The position numbers and the translations under genes are program-made. A DNA stretch of 64,000 nucleotides from Kibdelosporangium philippinense. Its GTDB lineage: Bacteria > Actinomycetota > Actinomycetes > Mycobacteriales > Pseudonocardiaceae. Below are positions 42,584-52,241 of this stretch, piece after piece; position 1 is the stretch's first letter, and each line of letters opens with the position of its first letter. The notes under the pieces were generated by a model. It saw only the letters and a program-made list of their open reading frames with translations, did not search any database and was not told where the DNA came from. The DNA is taken from positions 2,088,501 to 2,152,500 of the forward strand of contig NZ_JAJVCN010000004.1 in assembly GCF_021390435.2 (NCBI RefSeq), written 5' to 3'.

Positions 42584-44097
42584 CCGCCGAAGCGAGTACA
42601 GCGCTGTTGCAGATGACCGGGATCGTCAAACAGTTCCCGGGAGTCCGTGCGCTCGACGGCGTCGACCTGACGGTCCGCGCCGGGGAGGTGCACTGCCTGC
42701 TCGGCCAGAACGGCGCGGGCAAGTCCACCCTGATCAAGGTGCTCGCCGGGGCACACCAGCCGGACGAGGGCGAGATCCGCTGGCAGGGCGAGGTGACGAC
42801 CCTGCCGACACCGGTCGCCGCGCTGCGGATGGGCGTCGCGACGATGTACCAGGAACTCGACCTGATCCCCGGGCTTTCCGTCGCTGACAACATCTTCCTC
42901 GGTCACGAACGCGCGAAATACGGCTTCACACGTGACCGCCAGGCCCGCAAGGAAGCCACCGCGCTGCTCAAGCGGCTCGGCCACCCGGAGATCCCGCCCG
43001 ACCGTGAGGTCGGTGACCTGTCCGCGGCCGGGCAGCAGCTGGTGTCGATGGCACGGGCGCTGGCGCACGACGCCAAGCTGATCGTGATGGACGAGCCGAC
43101 CGCCGCGTTGGCCGCCGACGAGGTCAACAACCTGTTCCGGGTCGTGGCCGACCTGACCGCCGAAGGCGTCGCGGTCGTCTACATCTCGCACCGCCTTGAA
43201 GAGATCCGCGAGATCGGTCACCGGGTCACGGTCATCAAGGACGGCAAGACCGTCGCCCGTGACCTCACCGCGGACACCCCGACCTCCGAGCTGGTCGCGC
43301 TGATGTCCGGCAAGCGCGTCGAGACCGTGTACCCGGTCCGTGAAGAGTCCACTGTGGACGAGTCGAAGGAAGTTCTCAAGGTCGAGAAGCTCGGCCGCGA
43401 CAACGAGTTCGCGGACGTCAACTTCACCGTGCACGCGGGCGAGATCCTCGGCATCGCCGGACTGGTCGGCGCTGGCCGCAGCGAGATCCTTGAGACCATC
43501 TTCGGCGCCCGCAAGGCCGACCAGGGCACGGTTTCCGTCAACGGCAAGCAGTTGCGCAACGGTGATGTGCGCTCCGCGGTCGACGCTGGCGTCGGCCTGG
43601 CGCCGGAAGAACGCAAGAGCCAGGCGTTGCTGATGGACATGACGGTCGCGCAGAACGTGACCCTGGCGAGCATGCGCTCGTACAGCAGCTTCGGATTCAC
43701 CGACCGGGCCAAGGAACTCAAGGACTCACGGGCGAAACTGGAAGACCTCGACCTTCGCCCGTCCGACCCGCGCCGCAACATCAGCACCCTGTCTGGTGGA
43801 AACCAGCAGAAAGCCGTTGTCGCACGGTGGCTCGTGCACGGTTGCCGGGTGTTGCTCTTGGACGAACCGACCCGAGGCGTCGACGTTGGCGCGCGGGCGG
43901 AGTTGTACCGGTTGATCCGGGAACTGGCCGCGGATGGTGTCGCGCTGGTGCTGGTCTCCAGTGAGATGCCCGAGGTGCTCGGTCTGGCCGACCGGGTGCT
44001 GGTGGTGCGAGACGGTCGGGTGATCCATGAGGCACCCGCCGACGAGCTGACCGAGGCGGACGTGTTGGACATGGTGATGGAGGGAAGTGCGGCGTGA
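42580..44097 (+). CDS. Sugar ABC transporter ATP-binding protein (RbsA/XylG type)
   Basis: A 505-residue protein with two ABC cassettes, the form used by ribose/xylose/galactose importers. Cassette 1: GQNGAGKST, signature LSAAGQQLVSMA, Walker B LIVMDEPTAAL. Cassette 2: GLVGAGRSEI in place of a classic P-loop, signature LSGGNQQKAVVARWL, LLLDEPTRGVDVGAR. The degenerate second site is normal for this family. It energises the permease encoded next. TTG start overlapping the ROK stop; GTGA overlap with the permease. Confidence 0.94.
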   Translation: MTAEASTALLQMTGIVKQFPGVRALDGVDLTVRAGEVHCLLGQNGAGKSTLIKVLAGAHQPDEGEIRWQGEVTTLPTPVAALRMGVATMYQELDLIPGLSVADNIFLGHERAKYGFTRDRQARKEATALLKRLGHPEIPPDREVGDLSAAGQQLVSMARALAHDAKLIVMDEPTAALAADEVNNLFRVVADLTAEGVAVVYISHRLEEIREIGHRVTVIKDGKTVARDLTADTPTSELVALMSGKRVETVYPVREESTVDESKEVLKVEKLGRDNEFADVNFTVHAGEILGIAGLVGAGRSEILETIFGARKADQGTVSVNGKQLRNGDVRSAVDAGVGLAPEERKSQALLMDMTVAQNVTLASMRSYSSFGFTDRAKELKDSRAKLEDLDLRPSDPRRNISTLSGGNQQKAVVARWLVHGCRVLLLDEPTRGVDVGARAELYRLIRELAADGVALVLVSSEMPEVLGLADRVLVVRDGRVIHEAPADELTEADVLDMVMEGSAA

Positions 44098-45104
44098 CCC
44101 AGTTGGACCCCGCGGCCAAGCGGGACACCGGTGTGCCGGAGACGCCGGCACCGCGAGCCAATCGGGGGTTCTCAATAGACTTCCGCCTGGCCAGCCTGTT
44201 CGGTGTGCTGGTGCTGTTGGTCATCATCGGCACGATCACGTCGGACAACTTCTTCACCGGCAGCAACCTCGACACCGTCCTGCGGCTCGCGGCGCCGTCC
44301 GGTGTGGTCGCGGTCGGGATGACGTTCGTGATCATCGCGGCGGGCATCGACCTGTCCGTCGGTTCGGTCATCGGCCTGGCCAGCGTCTGGATGACGACGC
44401 TCGCGACGCAGTCGTACGGGCTGGTCGTGATGGTCATCTGCGGTCTGGCGGTCGGCCTCGGTGCCGGTCTGATCAACGGCATCCTGGTCGCGTACGGCCG
44501 GATGGTGGCGTTCATCGCGACCCTGGCGATGTACATCTCGGCGAAAGGCCTTGCCGAGTTCCTGAGCAACAAGCAGACGCAGGTCGTGCGTGACCAGGAC
44601 TTCCTCGCGTTCTTCCAAGGCAGCTTCCTCGGTGTGCCCGCCTTGGTCTGGATTCTGGCCATCGTGGTGGCGGCCGGATGGGTCCTGCTCAACCGCACCA
44701 CGTTCGGCCGCCGCACGTTCGCCATCGGTGGCAACCCGGAGGCGACGCGCCTGGCGGGCATCAACGTCAAGCGCCACACCGCCATGGTGTACGGCATCGC
44801 CGGTCTGACCGCCGGTCTCGCCGCCGTCATGCTCGTCGCGCGAACCACCGCAGGTTCCTCGACGCACGGCCAGTTCTATGAGCTCGACGCGATCGCTGCG
44901 GTGGTCATCGGTGGCACCGTGCTCACCGGTGGCCGCGGCACGATGGTCGGCACCCTGATCGGTGTGCTGATCTTCACGGTGATCTCCAACATCTTCACGC
45001 AGAACAACCTGTCCACCGACATCCAGAACATCTCCAAAGGCGTGATCATCGTCATCGCCGTTCTGCTGCAGTTCCGCTCAAGCCGGGCCCGCTCCAACAC
45101 CTAG
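44094..45104 (+). CDS. Sugar ABC transporter permease (RbsC type)
   Basis: A 336-residue inner-membrane protein of the BPD_transp_2 family with eight to ten hydrophobic segments. Family blocks are GMTFVIIAAGIDLSVGSVIG (about residues 76-95), GRMVAFIATLAMY, FAIGGNPEATRLAGINVKR (the coupling loop) and IGGTVLTGGRGTMVGTLIG. It pairs as a homodimer with the ATPase. The first 25 residues are hydrophilic and cytoplasmic. Copy 4 of the palindrome begins eight bases after its stop, before the binding-protein gene. Confidence 0.94.
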   Translation: MTQLDPAAKRDTGVPETPAPRANRGFSIDFRLASLFGVLVLLVIIGTITSDNFFTGSNLDTVLRLAAPSGVVAVGMTFVIIAAGIDLSVGSVIGLASVWMTTLATQSYGLVVMVICGLAVGLGAGLINGILVAYGRMVAFIATLAMYISAKGLAEFLSNKQTQVVRDQDFLAFFQGSFLGVPALVWILAIVVAAGWVLLNRTTFGRRTFAIGGNPEATRLAGINVKRHTAMVYGIAGLTAGLAAVMLVARTTAGSSTHGQFYELDAIAAVVIGGTVLTGGRGTMVGTLIGVLIFTVISNIFTQNNLSTDIQNISKGVIIVIAVLLQFRSSRARSNT

Positions 45105-45112
45105 TTCCCAAC

Positions 45113-45158
45113 CTCGTGAGTGGTTATGCGGGTTAGAACCCGCATAACCACTCACAAG
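45113..45158. repeat. Dispersed palindrome, copy 4
   Basis: Arms CTCGTGAGTGGTTATGCGGG and CCCGCATAACCACTCACAAG around a GTTAGAAC centre, with one mismatch near the outer end. It lies within the importer operon, between permease and binding protein, where a hairpin could protect upstream mRNA or lower read-through. Confidence 0.95.
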
Positions 45159-45178
45159 CCACTACCAGGAGATCAAAG

Positions 45179-46255
45179 ATGACCGACCTGCCTTCCTCCC
45201 TCGCCCGACGCGGGTTCCTCATCGGTGGAGCAGCCGTGGGAGCGGGTGCGTTATTGAGTGCGTGCACGTCCAACGAGCCGCCGGCCTCGGCGAGCAACAA
45301 CAACGCGGGCGCCAACGTCGCCGGTGGTCAGGGTGAGAACGCCCAGCCTGGCAAGATGGTGACGATCGGCTTCTCGGCGCCAGCAGCCGACCACGGCTGG
45401 ATCGCCGCGATCACCAAGAACGCCAAGGCACAGGTGGAGAAGTTCAAGGCCGACGTCACGCTGAAGGCCACCGAGGGCACCAACGACTCGAGCCAGCAGA
45501 TCGCACAGGTCGAGACGCTGATCAACCAGAAGGTCGACGTCCTGGTGATCCTGCCGATGGACGGCAAGCAGCTCACCGTGGTCGGCCAGCGCGCGATGGA
45601 CGCGGGCATCCCGGTGATCAACCTCGACCGCATCTTCGACACCCCGCTGGCGTACCGCACCTGGATCGGCGGCGACAACTACCGGATGGGCGTCAACGCC
45701 GGTACCTACATCGCCGCGGAGATGAAGAAGAAGAACATCGCCAACCCGATCATCGGTGAGGTCGCCGGCATCGACTCGCTGCCGCTGACCCAGGACCGCA
45801 GCCGTGGCTTCAAGGACGCCTTGGCCAAGGCCGGTTTCCGCGTCGGCCCGCGCGTCGCCGCGGAGTTCACGGTGGAGACCGGTGAGCGCCAGACGGCGAA
45901 CCTGCTGCAGGCCGCGCCGAAGCTGGACGCGCTGTGGAACCACGACGACGACCAGGGCATCGGCGTGATGGCCGCGATCAACACCGCCAACCGCAAGGAA
46001 TTCCTGATGGTCGGCGGCGCGGGCTCGAAGAACATGATCGACAAGATCAAGGCGGACACCGACGTCATCAAGGCGACGGTGCTCTACAGCCCGTCGATGT
46101 CCTCGTCGGCGATCGCGCTGGCCCGGCTGCTCGGTCAGGCCAAGGGCATGGGGGATCTCGCCGAGCACGAGATCCCGGCGTCCATCACCACGTACTCGGC
46201 CGTTGTCACCAAGGAGAACGCCGACCAGTACGCCGACGTCGCGTTCGACTCCTAA
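45179..46255 (+). CDS. Sugar ABC transporter substrate-binding lipoprotein
   Basis: A 358-residue type 1 periplasmic-binding protein (RbsB-like). It carries a twin-arginine signal (LARRGFLIGG) and a lipobox LLSAC at about residue 31, so it is Tat-exported and lipid-anchored. The mature part begins with an Asn/Ala/Gly-rich linker. Blocks: IGFSAPAADHGWIAAITKNAK (about 63), VDVLVILPMDGKQLT, NLDRIFDT and WNHDDDQGIGVM. The ligand is probably a monosaccharide or cyclitol; the sequence alone does not decide. AGGAG lies upstream of the ATG. Confidence 0.93.
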   Translation: MTDLPSSLARRGFLIGGAAVGAGALLSACTSNEPPASASNNNAGANVAGGQGENAQPGKMVTIGFSAPAADHGWIAAITKNAKAQVEKFKADVTLKATEGTNDSSQQIAQVETLINQKVDVLVILPMDGKQLTVVGQRAMDAGIPVINLDRIFDTPLAYRTWIGGDNYRMGVNAGTYIAAEMKKKNIANPIIGEVAGIDSLPLTQDRSRGFKDALAKAGFRVGPRVAAEFTVETGERQTANLLQAAPKLDALWNHDDDQGIGVMAAINTANRKEFLMVGGAGSKNMIDKIKADTDVIKATVLYSPSMSSSAIALARLLGQAKGMGDLAEHEIPASITTYSAVVTKENADQYADVAFDS

Positions 46256-46303
46256 GGCGTCACGGGGGTGTGGAAGTCTTTGTATCGCAAGAAAGGGTGA
46301 TCG

Positions 46304-47461
46304 ATGAGCAACGCAGGCGACGGGACTATCGGCGTCGGCATGGTGGGCCACGCCTTCATGGGGAGGGTCCACTCGCACGCCTGGCGCACCGTGCACCACT
46401 TCTTCGACGTGCCGCAGGCGCCACGGCTGGTGGCGCTCGGCGGTCGTGACCTCGAGCGGACCAAGGCCGCGGCGGCCAAGCTCGGCTGGGACTCGGTCGA
46501 GACGGACTGGCGTGCGCTCATTGCCAGGGACGACGTGCAGATCGTGGACATCTGCACGCCTGGCGACTCGCACAAGGAGATCGCGCTTGCCGCGTTGGCG
46601 GCTGGCAAGCATGTTCTGTGTGAGAAGCCGTTGGCCAACTCGGTCGAAGAGGCCGAGGAGATGGCCGAGGCCGCAGCCGCCGCCTCGGCCAACGGCCAGC
46701 GCTCGATGGTGGCGTTCAACTACCGCCGGGTGCCCGCGCTCGCGGTGGCACGTCAGATGGTCGCCGAAGGCAGGCTCGGCAAGATCCGGCACGTCCGCGC
46801 GCAGTACCTGCAGGACTGGCTGTCCGACCCGAACACGCCGATGGCGTGGCGCCTTCGCAAGGAGGAAGCGGGTTCCGGTGCGCTCGGCGACATCGGCGCG
46901 CACATCATCGACGCGTCGCAGTTCGTTCTTGGTGAGCAGCTGACCGGTGTGTCCGCGCTGACCGAGACGTTCGTCCACAAGCGACCGATCGCCGGTGATC
47001 CCGACGGCAGGCTCGACGACGTCACGGTGGACGACACCGCGTTGTTCATCGGCAAGTTCGGCTCGGGTGCGATGGCGTCCTATGAGGCCACGCGGTTCGC
47101 GCTCGGGCGTAAGAACTCGATGCGCCTCGAGGTCAACGGCGAGAAGGGCAGTCTCGCGTTCGACTTCGAGTCGATGAACGAACTGTCCTATTTCGACGGT
47201 GAGGACGCCGACGAGACAGCCGGTTTCCGGCGTGTCCTGATCACCGAGGGGACTCACCCGTATGTGGGTGCGTGGTGGCCACCCGGCCACATCATCGGTT
47301 ACGAACACACCTTCACCCACGAGGTGTTCGATTTTCTCACCGCGATCGGCAACGGCACCGACCCGGCGCCGAGCTTCGCCGACGGCCTTCAGGTCCAGAA
47401 GGTGCTCGGTGCGGTGGAAGCCAGTGCGGGCAACGACTCGCGTTGGACGTCTGTCTCGTAG
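46304..47461 (+). CDS. Gfo/Idh/MocA-family oxidoreductase
   Basis: A 385-residue NAD(P)-dependent sugar or cyclitol dehydrogenase-like protein. The N-terminal Rossmann fold (GVGMVGHAFMGRVHSHAW about 10-27), catalytic EKPLAN motif (CEKPLANSVEEAEEM about 105) and C-terminal alpha/beta domain with GSGALGDIGAHIIDASQFVLG (about 193-213) fit the family. Members oxidise inositols or glycosides, often at C3. Given DUF1080 and TIM-barrel isomerases nearby, oxidation to a 3-keto-sugar is a reasonable guess; myo-inositol oxidation is an alternative because a cyclitol-phosphate cyclase follows. 48 bases after the binding-protein gene. Confidence 0.92.
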   Translation: MSNAGDGTIGVGMVGHAFMGRVHSHAWRTVHHFFDVPQAPRLVALGGRDLERTKAAAAKLGWDSVETDWRALIARDDVQIVDICTPGDSHKEIALAALAAGKHVLCEKPLANSVEEAEEMAEAAAAASANGQRSMVAFNYRRVPALAVARQMVAEGRLGKIRHVRAQYLQDWLSDPNTPMAWRLRKEEAGSGALGDIGAHIIDASQFVLGEQLTGVSALTETFVHKRPIAGDPDGRLDDVTVDDTALFIGKFGSGAMASYEATRFALGRKNSMRLEVNGEKGSLAFDFESMNELSYFDGEDADETAGFRRVLITEGTHPYVGAWWPPGHIIGYEHTFTHEVFDFLTAIGNGTDPAPSFADGLQVQKVLGAVEASAGNDSRWTSVS

Positions 47462-47591
47462 GTGACAAGGACGACGCTGCCCGTGAGGGGTGCAGCCCGG
47501 ACGGACAGCGTCGTCGCTCACACGTGAAAGGAGGACGAGTCCTTCCCTTCTCTACGGTCACGCAACCGCTGCGAGCAAGGAGAACTTACCA

Positions 47592-50500
47592 GTGCGACCG
47601 ATCAATCGCGCGGGATCTAACTTACGCTTAACCTGGCGCGCAGGCGCCGCCGCTCTTGCTCTGGCGACCGGACTGAGCATGGCCACAGCCGTGCCCGCCG
47701 CCGCTCACCCCGACCAGCCGCACGTGCTGGTCTTCTCCAAGACCGCAGGCTTCCGTCACGACTCGATTCCCGACGGTATCGCCGCGATTCAGCAACTGGG
47801 GCAACAGAACAACTTCGAGGTTTTCGCCACGGAGGACGCAGGGGCGTTCACCGACGACAACCTGCGCCAATACGCCGCCGTGGTGTGGCTTTCCACCACA
47901 GGGGACGTGCTCAACGCCGAACAGCAGTCGGCGTTCGAACGATTCGTCAACGGTGGCGGCGGGTACGTGGGCGTGCACGCCGCGTCAGACACCGAATACG
48001 ACTGGCCGTGGTATGGCTCTCTGGTCGGGGCGTACTTCAAGTCGCACCCGCACAACCAGAACGCGACCGTGAAGATCGAGGATTCGACGCATCCGTCGAC
48101 CGCTGGGATTCCGGCGAGCTGGCCGCGTTTCGATGAGTGGTACAACTACCGGACCAACCCGCGCAAGGACGTCCGGGTACTGGCCACTTTGGACGAGTCC
48201 ACATATGACCCCGGCGCGGACAAGATGGGTGACCACCCGATCGCTTGGTGTCACGGCCAGGAGCGTGGCCGCTCCTGGTACACCGGTGGCGGGCACACCA
48301 AGGAGTCCTACGCCGAAGAGAACTTCCGCAAGCACTTGCTTGGCGGCATCAAGTACGCGACCGGTGTCGCGGCGGGCGACTGCTCGCCCTCGCAAGCGCC
48401 CGTTGACGCCGACTTCGACGTGATCACCCTGGCCAAGGGCAAGGAGAAGACCGGCGAGCCGATGGCGCTGTCGGTGCTGCCCGACCGTCGCGTGGTGCAC
48501 ACCTCGCGTGACGGCACGGTCTGGCTGACCACTCCGGACGCGACCACGAAGCAAGTGGGCAAGATCCCGGTGTACAACCACGACGAAGACGGTCTGCAAG
48601 GCGTGGCGGCGGATCCGGACTTCGCCAACAACAAGTGGCTGTACTTCTTCTACGCGCCACCGCTGAACACCCCGGTTGACGATCCAGCGACGCCGAACGT
48701 CAACGAGGGCGACGCACCAGCCAACGGGACACCAGCGGACTTCGCGCCGTTCAACGGTCACAACCAGTTGTCCCGGTTCAAGTTGGGTGACGACGGCAAC
48801 CTGGATCTGGCCTCGGAGCAGAAGATCCTGCAGATCCCGGCGCAGCGCGGGCTGTGCTGCCACGTCGGTGGCGAGATCGACTTCGACGGCCAGGGCAACC
48901 TGATCATGAGCACGGGTGACGACTCGAACCCGTTCTCTTCGGACGGTTACACGCCGATCGACGAGCGTTCGACCCGCAACCCTGGCTACGACGCCCAGCG
49001 CACCTCGGCGAACACCAACGATCTGCGCGGCAAGGTGTTGCGTATCAAGGTGAACGGGGACGGCTCGTACTCGATCCCAGCGGGAAACCTGTTCGCGCCG
49101 GGCACCGAGAAGACCCGCCCGGAGATCTACGCGATGGGCTTCCGCAACCCCTTCCGGTTCGCGGTCGACAAGAAGACCGGCTGGATCTACCTCGGTGACT
49201 ACGGTCCGGACGCCGGTTCGGCGAACCCGTTGCGCGGTCCAGCTGGGACGGTCGAGTTCAACCTGATCAAGGGCCCGGGCAACTACGGCTGGCCGTACTG
49301 TGTCGGGGACAACCAGCCGTTCGTCGACTACAACTTCGAGACCGGCCAGTCGGGGCAGGCATTCAACTGTGCCGCACCGAAGAATGAGAGCCCGAACAAC
49401 ACCGGCCTGGTGGATCTGCCGCCTGTGCAGCCTGCCTGGATTCCGTATGACGGTGGTTCGGTGCCCGAGTTCGGCGCTGGTGGCGAGTCGCCGATGGGCG
49501 GCCCGGTCTACAACTACGACGCGAACAACCCGTCGCCCACGAAGTTCCCGCAGTACTTCGACAAGAAGAACTTCGCGTACGAGTGGGACCGCGGCTGGAT
49601 CAAGGAAATCACGGTCGGCCCGAACGGCGAACGCGGCGCCATCAAGCCGTTCATGGATTCCATGACGCTGTCACGGCCGATGAACATCGAGTTCGGCCCG
49701 GACGGTTCGCTGTACGTGCTCGACTACGGCACCGGCTACTTCGGCGGTTCGCCGGAGTCGGCGGTGTACCGCATCGACTACACCAAGGGCACCCGTACGC
49801 CGGTGGTGAAACTGGCCGCCGACAAGACATCCGGGCCCGGTCCGCTCACGGTGAACTTCGACCCGGCAGGCACGAACGACCCGGACGGTCAGCCGATCAC
49901 CTACGCGTGGGACTTCCAGAACGACGGTGTCGTTGACTCGACCTCGTCGGGCGCGGTGACCCACACGTACACGACAGAGGGCCAGTTCATCGCCAAACTT
50001 TCGGTGACGGACTCGACCGGTCTGGTCGGTTCGGCGAACGTGATCATCACTGTCGGCAACACAGCGCCGACCGTGGTTGTCCAAACGCCACTCAATGGTG
50101 GGTTTTTCTCTTTCGGTGACAAGGTTCCGTTCAAGGCGATCGTGACCGACCCGGAGGACGGCACGATCGACTGCAGCAAGGTGATCGTGCGGTACCTGCT
50201 CGGGCACGACAACCACGCCCACGAGCTGAGCCAGACCGCAGGCTGCGAGGGCGTGATCGAGACGCCTGGCGAGGGCGGCCACGGCGATGACACGAACATC
50301 TTCGGCGTCATCAACGTGGAGTACACCGACAAGGGCAAAGGCACTGTGCCCGCGCTGACCGGCGAGGGCGAGAACATCCTGCAGCCCAAGCACAAGCAGG
50401 CCGAGTTCTTCTCCAGCATGAACGGCATCCAGATCGTCGCGAACGCTGGCGCGTCCGGTGGCAGGCAGGTCGGGTACACCGATCCGGGTGACTGGATCGC

Positions 50501-52175
50501 CTTCAACCCGACGAACCTCGCCGGGATCACCGGCCTGGCCCTGCGGGTCTCGTCCGGCGGCGCGGGAGGCTTCATCGACGTGCGTTCCGGCGCTGTCGAC
50601 GGCCCGGTGCTGCAGACCTTCGAGGTCAACAACACCGGCGGCTGGGACAAGTTCGTCGACCTGCCAGCCAAGCCGCTGACCGACCCGGGCGGCACGAAGC
50701 CGCTGTACCTGGTGTTCCGGGACAAGGGTGCGGGTGGCTTGTTCGACGTGGACGCGCTGACGTTCCAGGGACGTGGTGTGGCGCAGCCGCCCGCGTGCCA
50801 GCCGACGCAGCCGGAAGCCGGATACCGCAGCCTCTACGACGGCACCGCGGCCAGCCTGACCAAGTGGAAGCAGTCCGGTCCAGGCCGCTTCGCCCAGCAG
50901 GAGGACTGCACGATCCTGTCCGAGGGCGGGATGGGCCTGCTGTCGGTCAACGAGGAGTTCAACGCCTACAGCCTGAAGCTGGACTGGAAGGTCGCCGGCG
51001 ACGACAACTCGGGCATCTTCGTCGGCTACCCGGACCCCGGCAACGACCCGTGGGTCGCGGTCAACCAGGGGTACGAGATCCAGATCGACGCGACCGACGC
51101 GCAGGACCGGACGACCGGGGCGATCTACTCGTTCCAGTCGGCCGACATCGCCAAGCGTGATGCCGCGCTGAAGCCGCCGGGTGAGTGGAACGCGTACGAG
51201 ATCGTGGTGCGCGGCCAGACGATCCAGGTGTTCCTCAACGGGGTGCTGATCAACGACTTCGTCTCGACCGACCCGAACCGTGACCTCACGCAGGGCTTCA
51301 TCGGCCTGCAGAACCACGGCGACGGCGACGACGTGTCGTTCCGCAACGTCCGGATCAAGGAGCTGGAGACCACGCCGCCGGTGACGGTCGCCAACTTCGC
51401 CAACCCGGGCGGGTGGCACCCGGGTCAGGTCCCGGTCGAGCTCGTGGCGACCGACGATGGCTCCGGCGTGGCACGGACCGAGTACAAGCTCGACAACGGT
51501 CCGTGGACCGCCTACACCCAGCCGGTCGTTGTCACCGGGGACGGACAGCACACGCTGCTGTACCGCTCGGCGGACAAGGACGGCAACGTGGAGCCGGACA
51601 AGGCCGCGACCATCCAGATCGACGGCTCCAAGCCGACGCTGCTGGTCTCGGGCCTTGCCGACGGCCGCGTTTACGGTGACGCCACGGACGTGGTTGTCAA
51701 GTGGCATGCCGAGGACGCAACTTCGGGTATCGCTTCGGTCACAGGTGTGCTCGACGCGACTCCGATCCAATCGGGCCAGGTCACGTCGCTGTACCAACTC
51801 CCGTTGGGTGTGCACAACCTCTCAGTGACAGCGCTTGACAAGGCGGGCAACCGAACCGAGCAATGGCTCACGTTCGCGACCACCACGTCGTTGCGGGACA
51901 TCGACCAGCTGATCACGCGGTTCAGGGCGACCAACCGGCTGTCCCTGTCGGCGTACGTCAGCCTGTCGGGTCAGCTTGCCAAGGCCAGGAAGGCCGAAGC
52001 GGCAGGCGATGACGCCAAGGCGGTCAAGCAGTTGCGAAAGTTCGTTGAACTCGCGAATGATCCGGCTAAGGTCACCGACTCGGACGTCCGGTCCACCCTG
52101 GTCAGGGATGCTCAATCGGTGATCGGCGCGCTCGAGGGTGGCCCTGCTCTGCCCCGGGCGAGCTCCGGAAGTTGA
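47592..52175 (+). CDS. Giant secreted ThuA / sugar-dehydrogenase / PKD / CBM6-like / DUF1080 / FIMAH-like mosaic protein
   Basis: A 1527-residue exported protein. GTG at 47592 follows AAGGAG; the signal peptide is about 1-37. Domains: ThuA-like (about 42-270, VLVFSKTAGFRHDSI), PQQ-dependent sugar-dehydrogenase/GSDH beta-propeller (about 280-733, RGLCCHVGGEIDFD, MGFRNPFRFAVD), PKD (about 736-821, ITYAWDFQNDG) and a spacer. CBM6-like (about 930-1060, DPGDWIAFNP), DUF1080 (about 1071-1258, DNSGIFVGYPDPG), two Ig-like repeats (about 1260-1432) and a helical FIMAH-like end (about 1434-1517) complete it. DUF1080 members are 3-keto-disaccharide hydrolases. This suggests extracellular recognition and cleavage of an oxidised glycoside. 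The stretch 47462-47591 before it has no clear promoter. Confidence 0.9.
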   Translation: MRPINRAGSNLRLTWRAGAAALALATGLSMATAVPAAAHPDQPHVLVFSKTAGFRHDSIPDGIAAIQQLGQQNNFEVFATEDAGAFTDDNLRQYAAVVWLSTTGDVLNAEQQSAFERFVNGGGGYVGVHAASDTEYDWPWYGSLVGAYFKSHPHNQNATVKIEDSTHPSTAGIPASWPRFDEWYNYRTNPRKDVRVLATLDESTYDPGADKMGDHPIAWCHGQERGRSWYTGGGHTKESYAEENFRKHLLGGIKYATGVAAGDCSPSQAPVDADFDVITLAKGKEKTGEPMALSVLPDRRVVHTSRDGTVWLTTPDATTKQVGKIPVYNHDEDGLQGVAADPDFANNKWLYFFYAPPLNTPVDDPATPNVNEGDAPANGTPADFAPFNGHNQLSRFKLGDDGNLDLASEQKILQIPAQRGLCCHVGGEIDFDGQGNLIMSTGDDSNPFSSDGYTPIDERSTRNPGYDAQRTSANTNDLRGKVLRIKVNGDGSYSIPAGNLFAPGTEKTRPEIYAMGFRNPFRFAVDKKTGWIYLGDYGPDAGSANPLRGPAGTVEFNLIKGPGNYGWPYCVGDNQPFVDYNFETGQSGQAFNCAAPKNESPNNTGLVDLPPVQPAWIPYDGGSVPEFGAGGESPMGGPVYNYDANNPSPTKFPQYFDKKNFAYEWDRGWIKEITVGPNGERGAIKPFMDSMTLSRPMNIEFGPDGSLYVLDYGTGYFGGSPESAVYRIDYTKGTRTPVVKLAADKTSGPGPLTVNFDPAGTNDPDGQPITYAWDFQNDGVVDSTSSGAVTHTYTTEGQFIAKLSVTDSTGLVGSANVIITVGNTAPTVVVQTPLNGGFFSFGDKVPFKAIVTDPEDGTIDCSKVIVRYLLGHDNHAHELSQTAGCEGVIETPGEGGHGDDTNIFGVINVEYTDKGKGTVPALTGEGENILQPKHKQAEFFSSMNGIQIVANAGASGGRQVGYTDPGDWIAFNPTNLAGITGLALRVSSGGAGGFIDVRSGAVDGPVLQTFEVNNTGGWDKFVDLPAKPLTDPGGTKPLYLVFRDKGAGGLFDVDALTFQGRGVAQPPACQPTQPEAGYRSLYDGTAASLTKWKQSGPGRFAQQEDCTILSEGGMGLLSVNEEFNAYSLKLDWKVAGDDNSGIFVGYPDPGNDPWVAVNQGYEIQIDATDAQDRTTGAIYSFQSADIAKRDAALKPPGEWNAYEIVVRGQTIQVFLNGVLINDFVSTDPNRDLTQGFIGLQNHGDGDDVSFRNVRIKELETTPPVTVANFANPGGWHPGQVPVELVATDDGSGVARTEYKLDNGPWTAYTQPVVVTGDGQHTLLYRSADKDGNVEPDKAATIQIDGSKPTLLVSGLADGRVYGDATDVVVKWHAEDATSGIASVTGVLDATPIQSGQVTSLYQLPLGVHNLSVTALDKAGNRTEQWLTFATTTSLRDIDQLITRFRATNRLSLSAYVSLSGQLAKARKAEAAGDDAKAVKQLRKFVELANDPAKVTDSDVRSTLVRDAQSVIGALEGGPALPRASSGS

Positions 52176-52241
52176 TCACGGCCGAGGTGTTCCACCGACG
52201 CGGGAGCACCTCGGCCGTTCGCGGGAATGGGGATGAGGCCA

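Noticed and set aside
45251..47521. Long minus-strand open frame (756 codons) opposite the binding-protein and oxidoreductase genes
   Set aside because: It mirrors two well-supported plus-strand genes, is rich in Arg/His/Asp/Val typical of antisense high-GC frames and shows no domain.
49671..51815. Minus-strand open frame (714 codons) opposite the secreted mosaic gene
   Set aside because: Antisense shadow with no recognisable domain, start context or signal; the plus strand encodes clear PKD, CBM6-like and DUF1080 domains.
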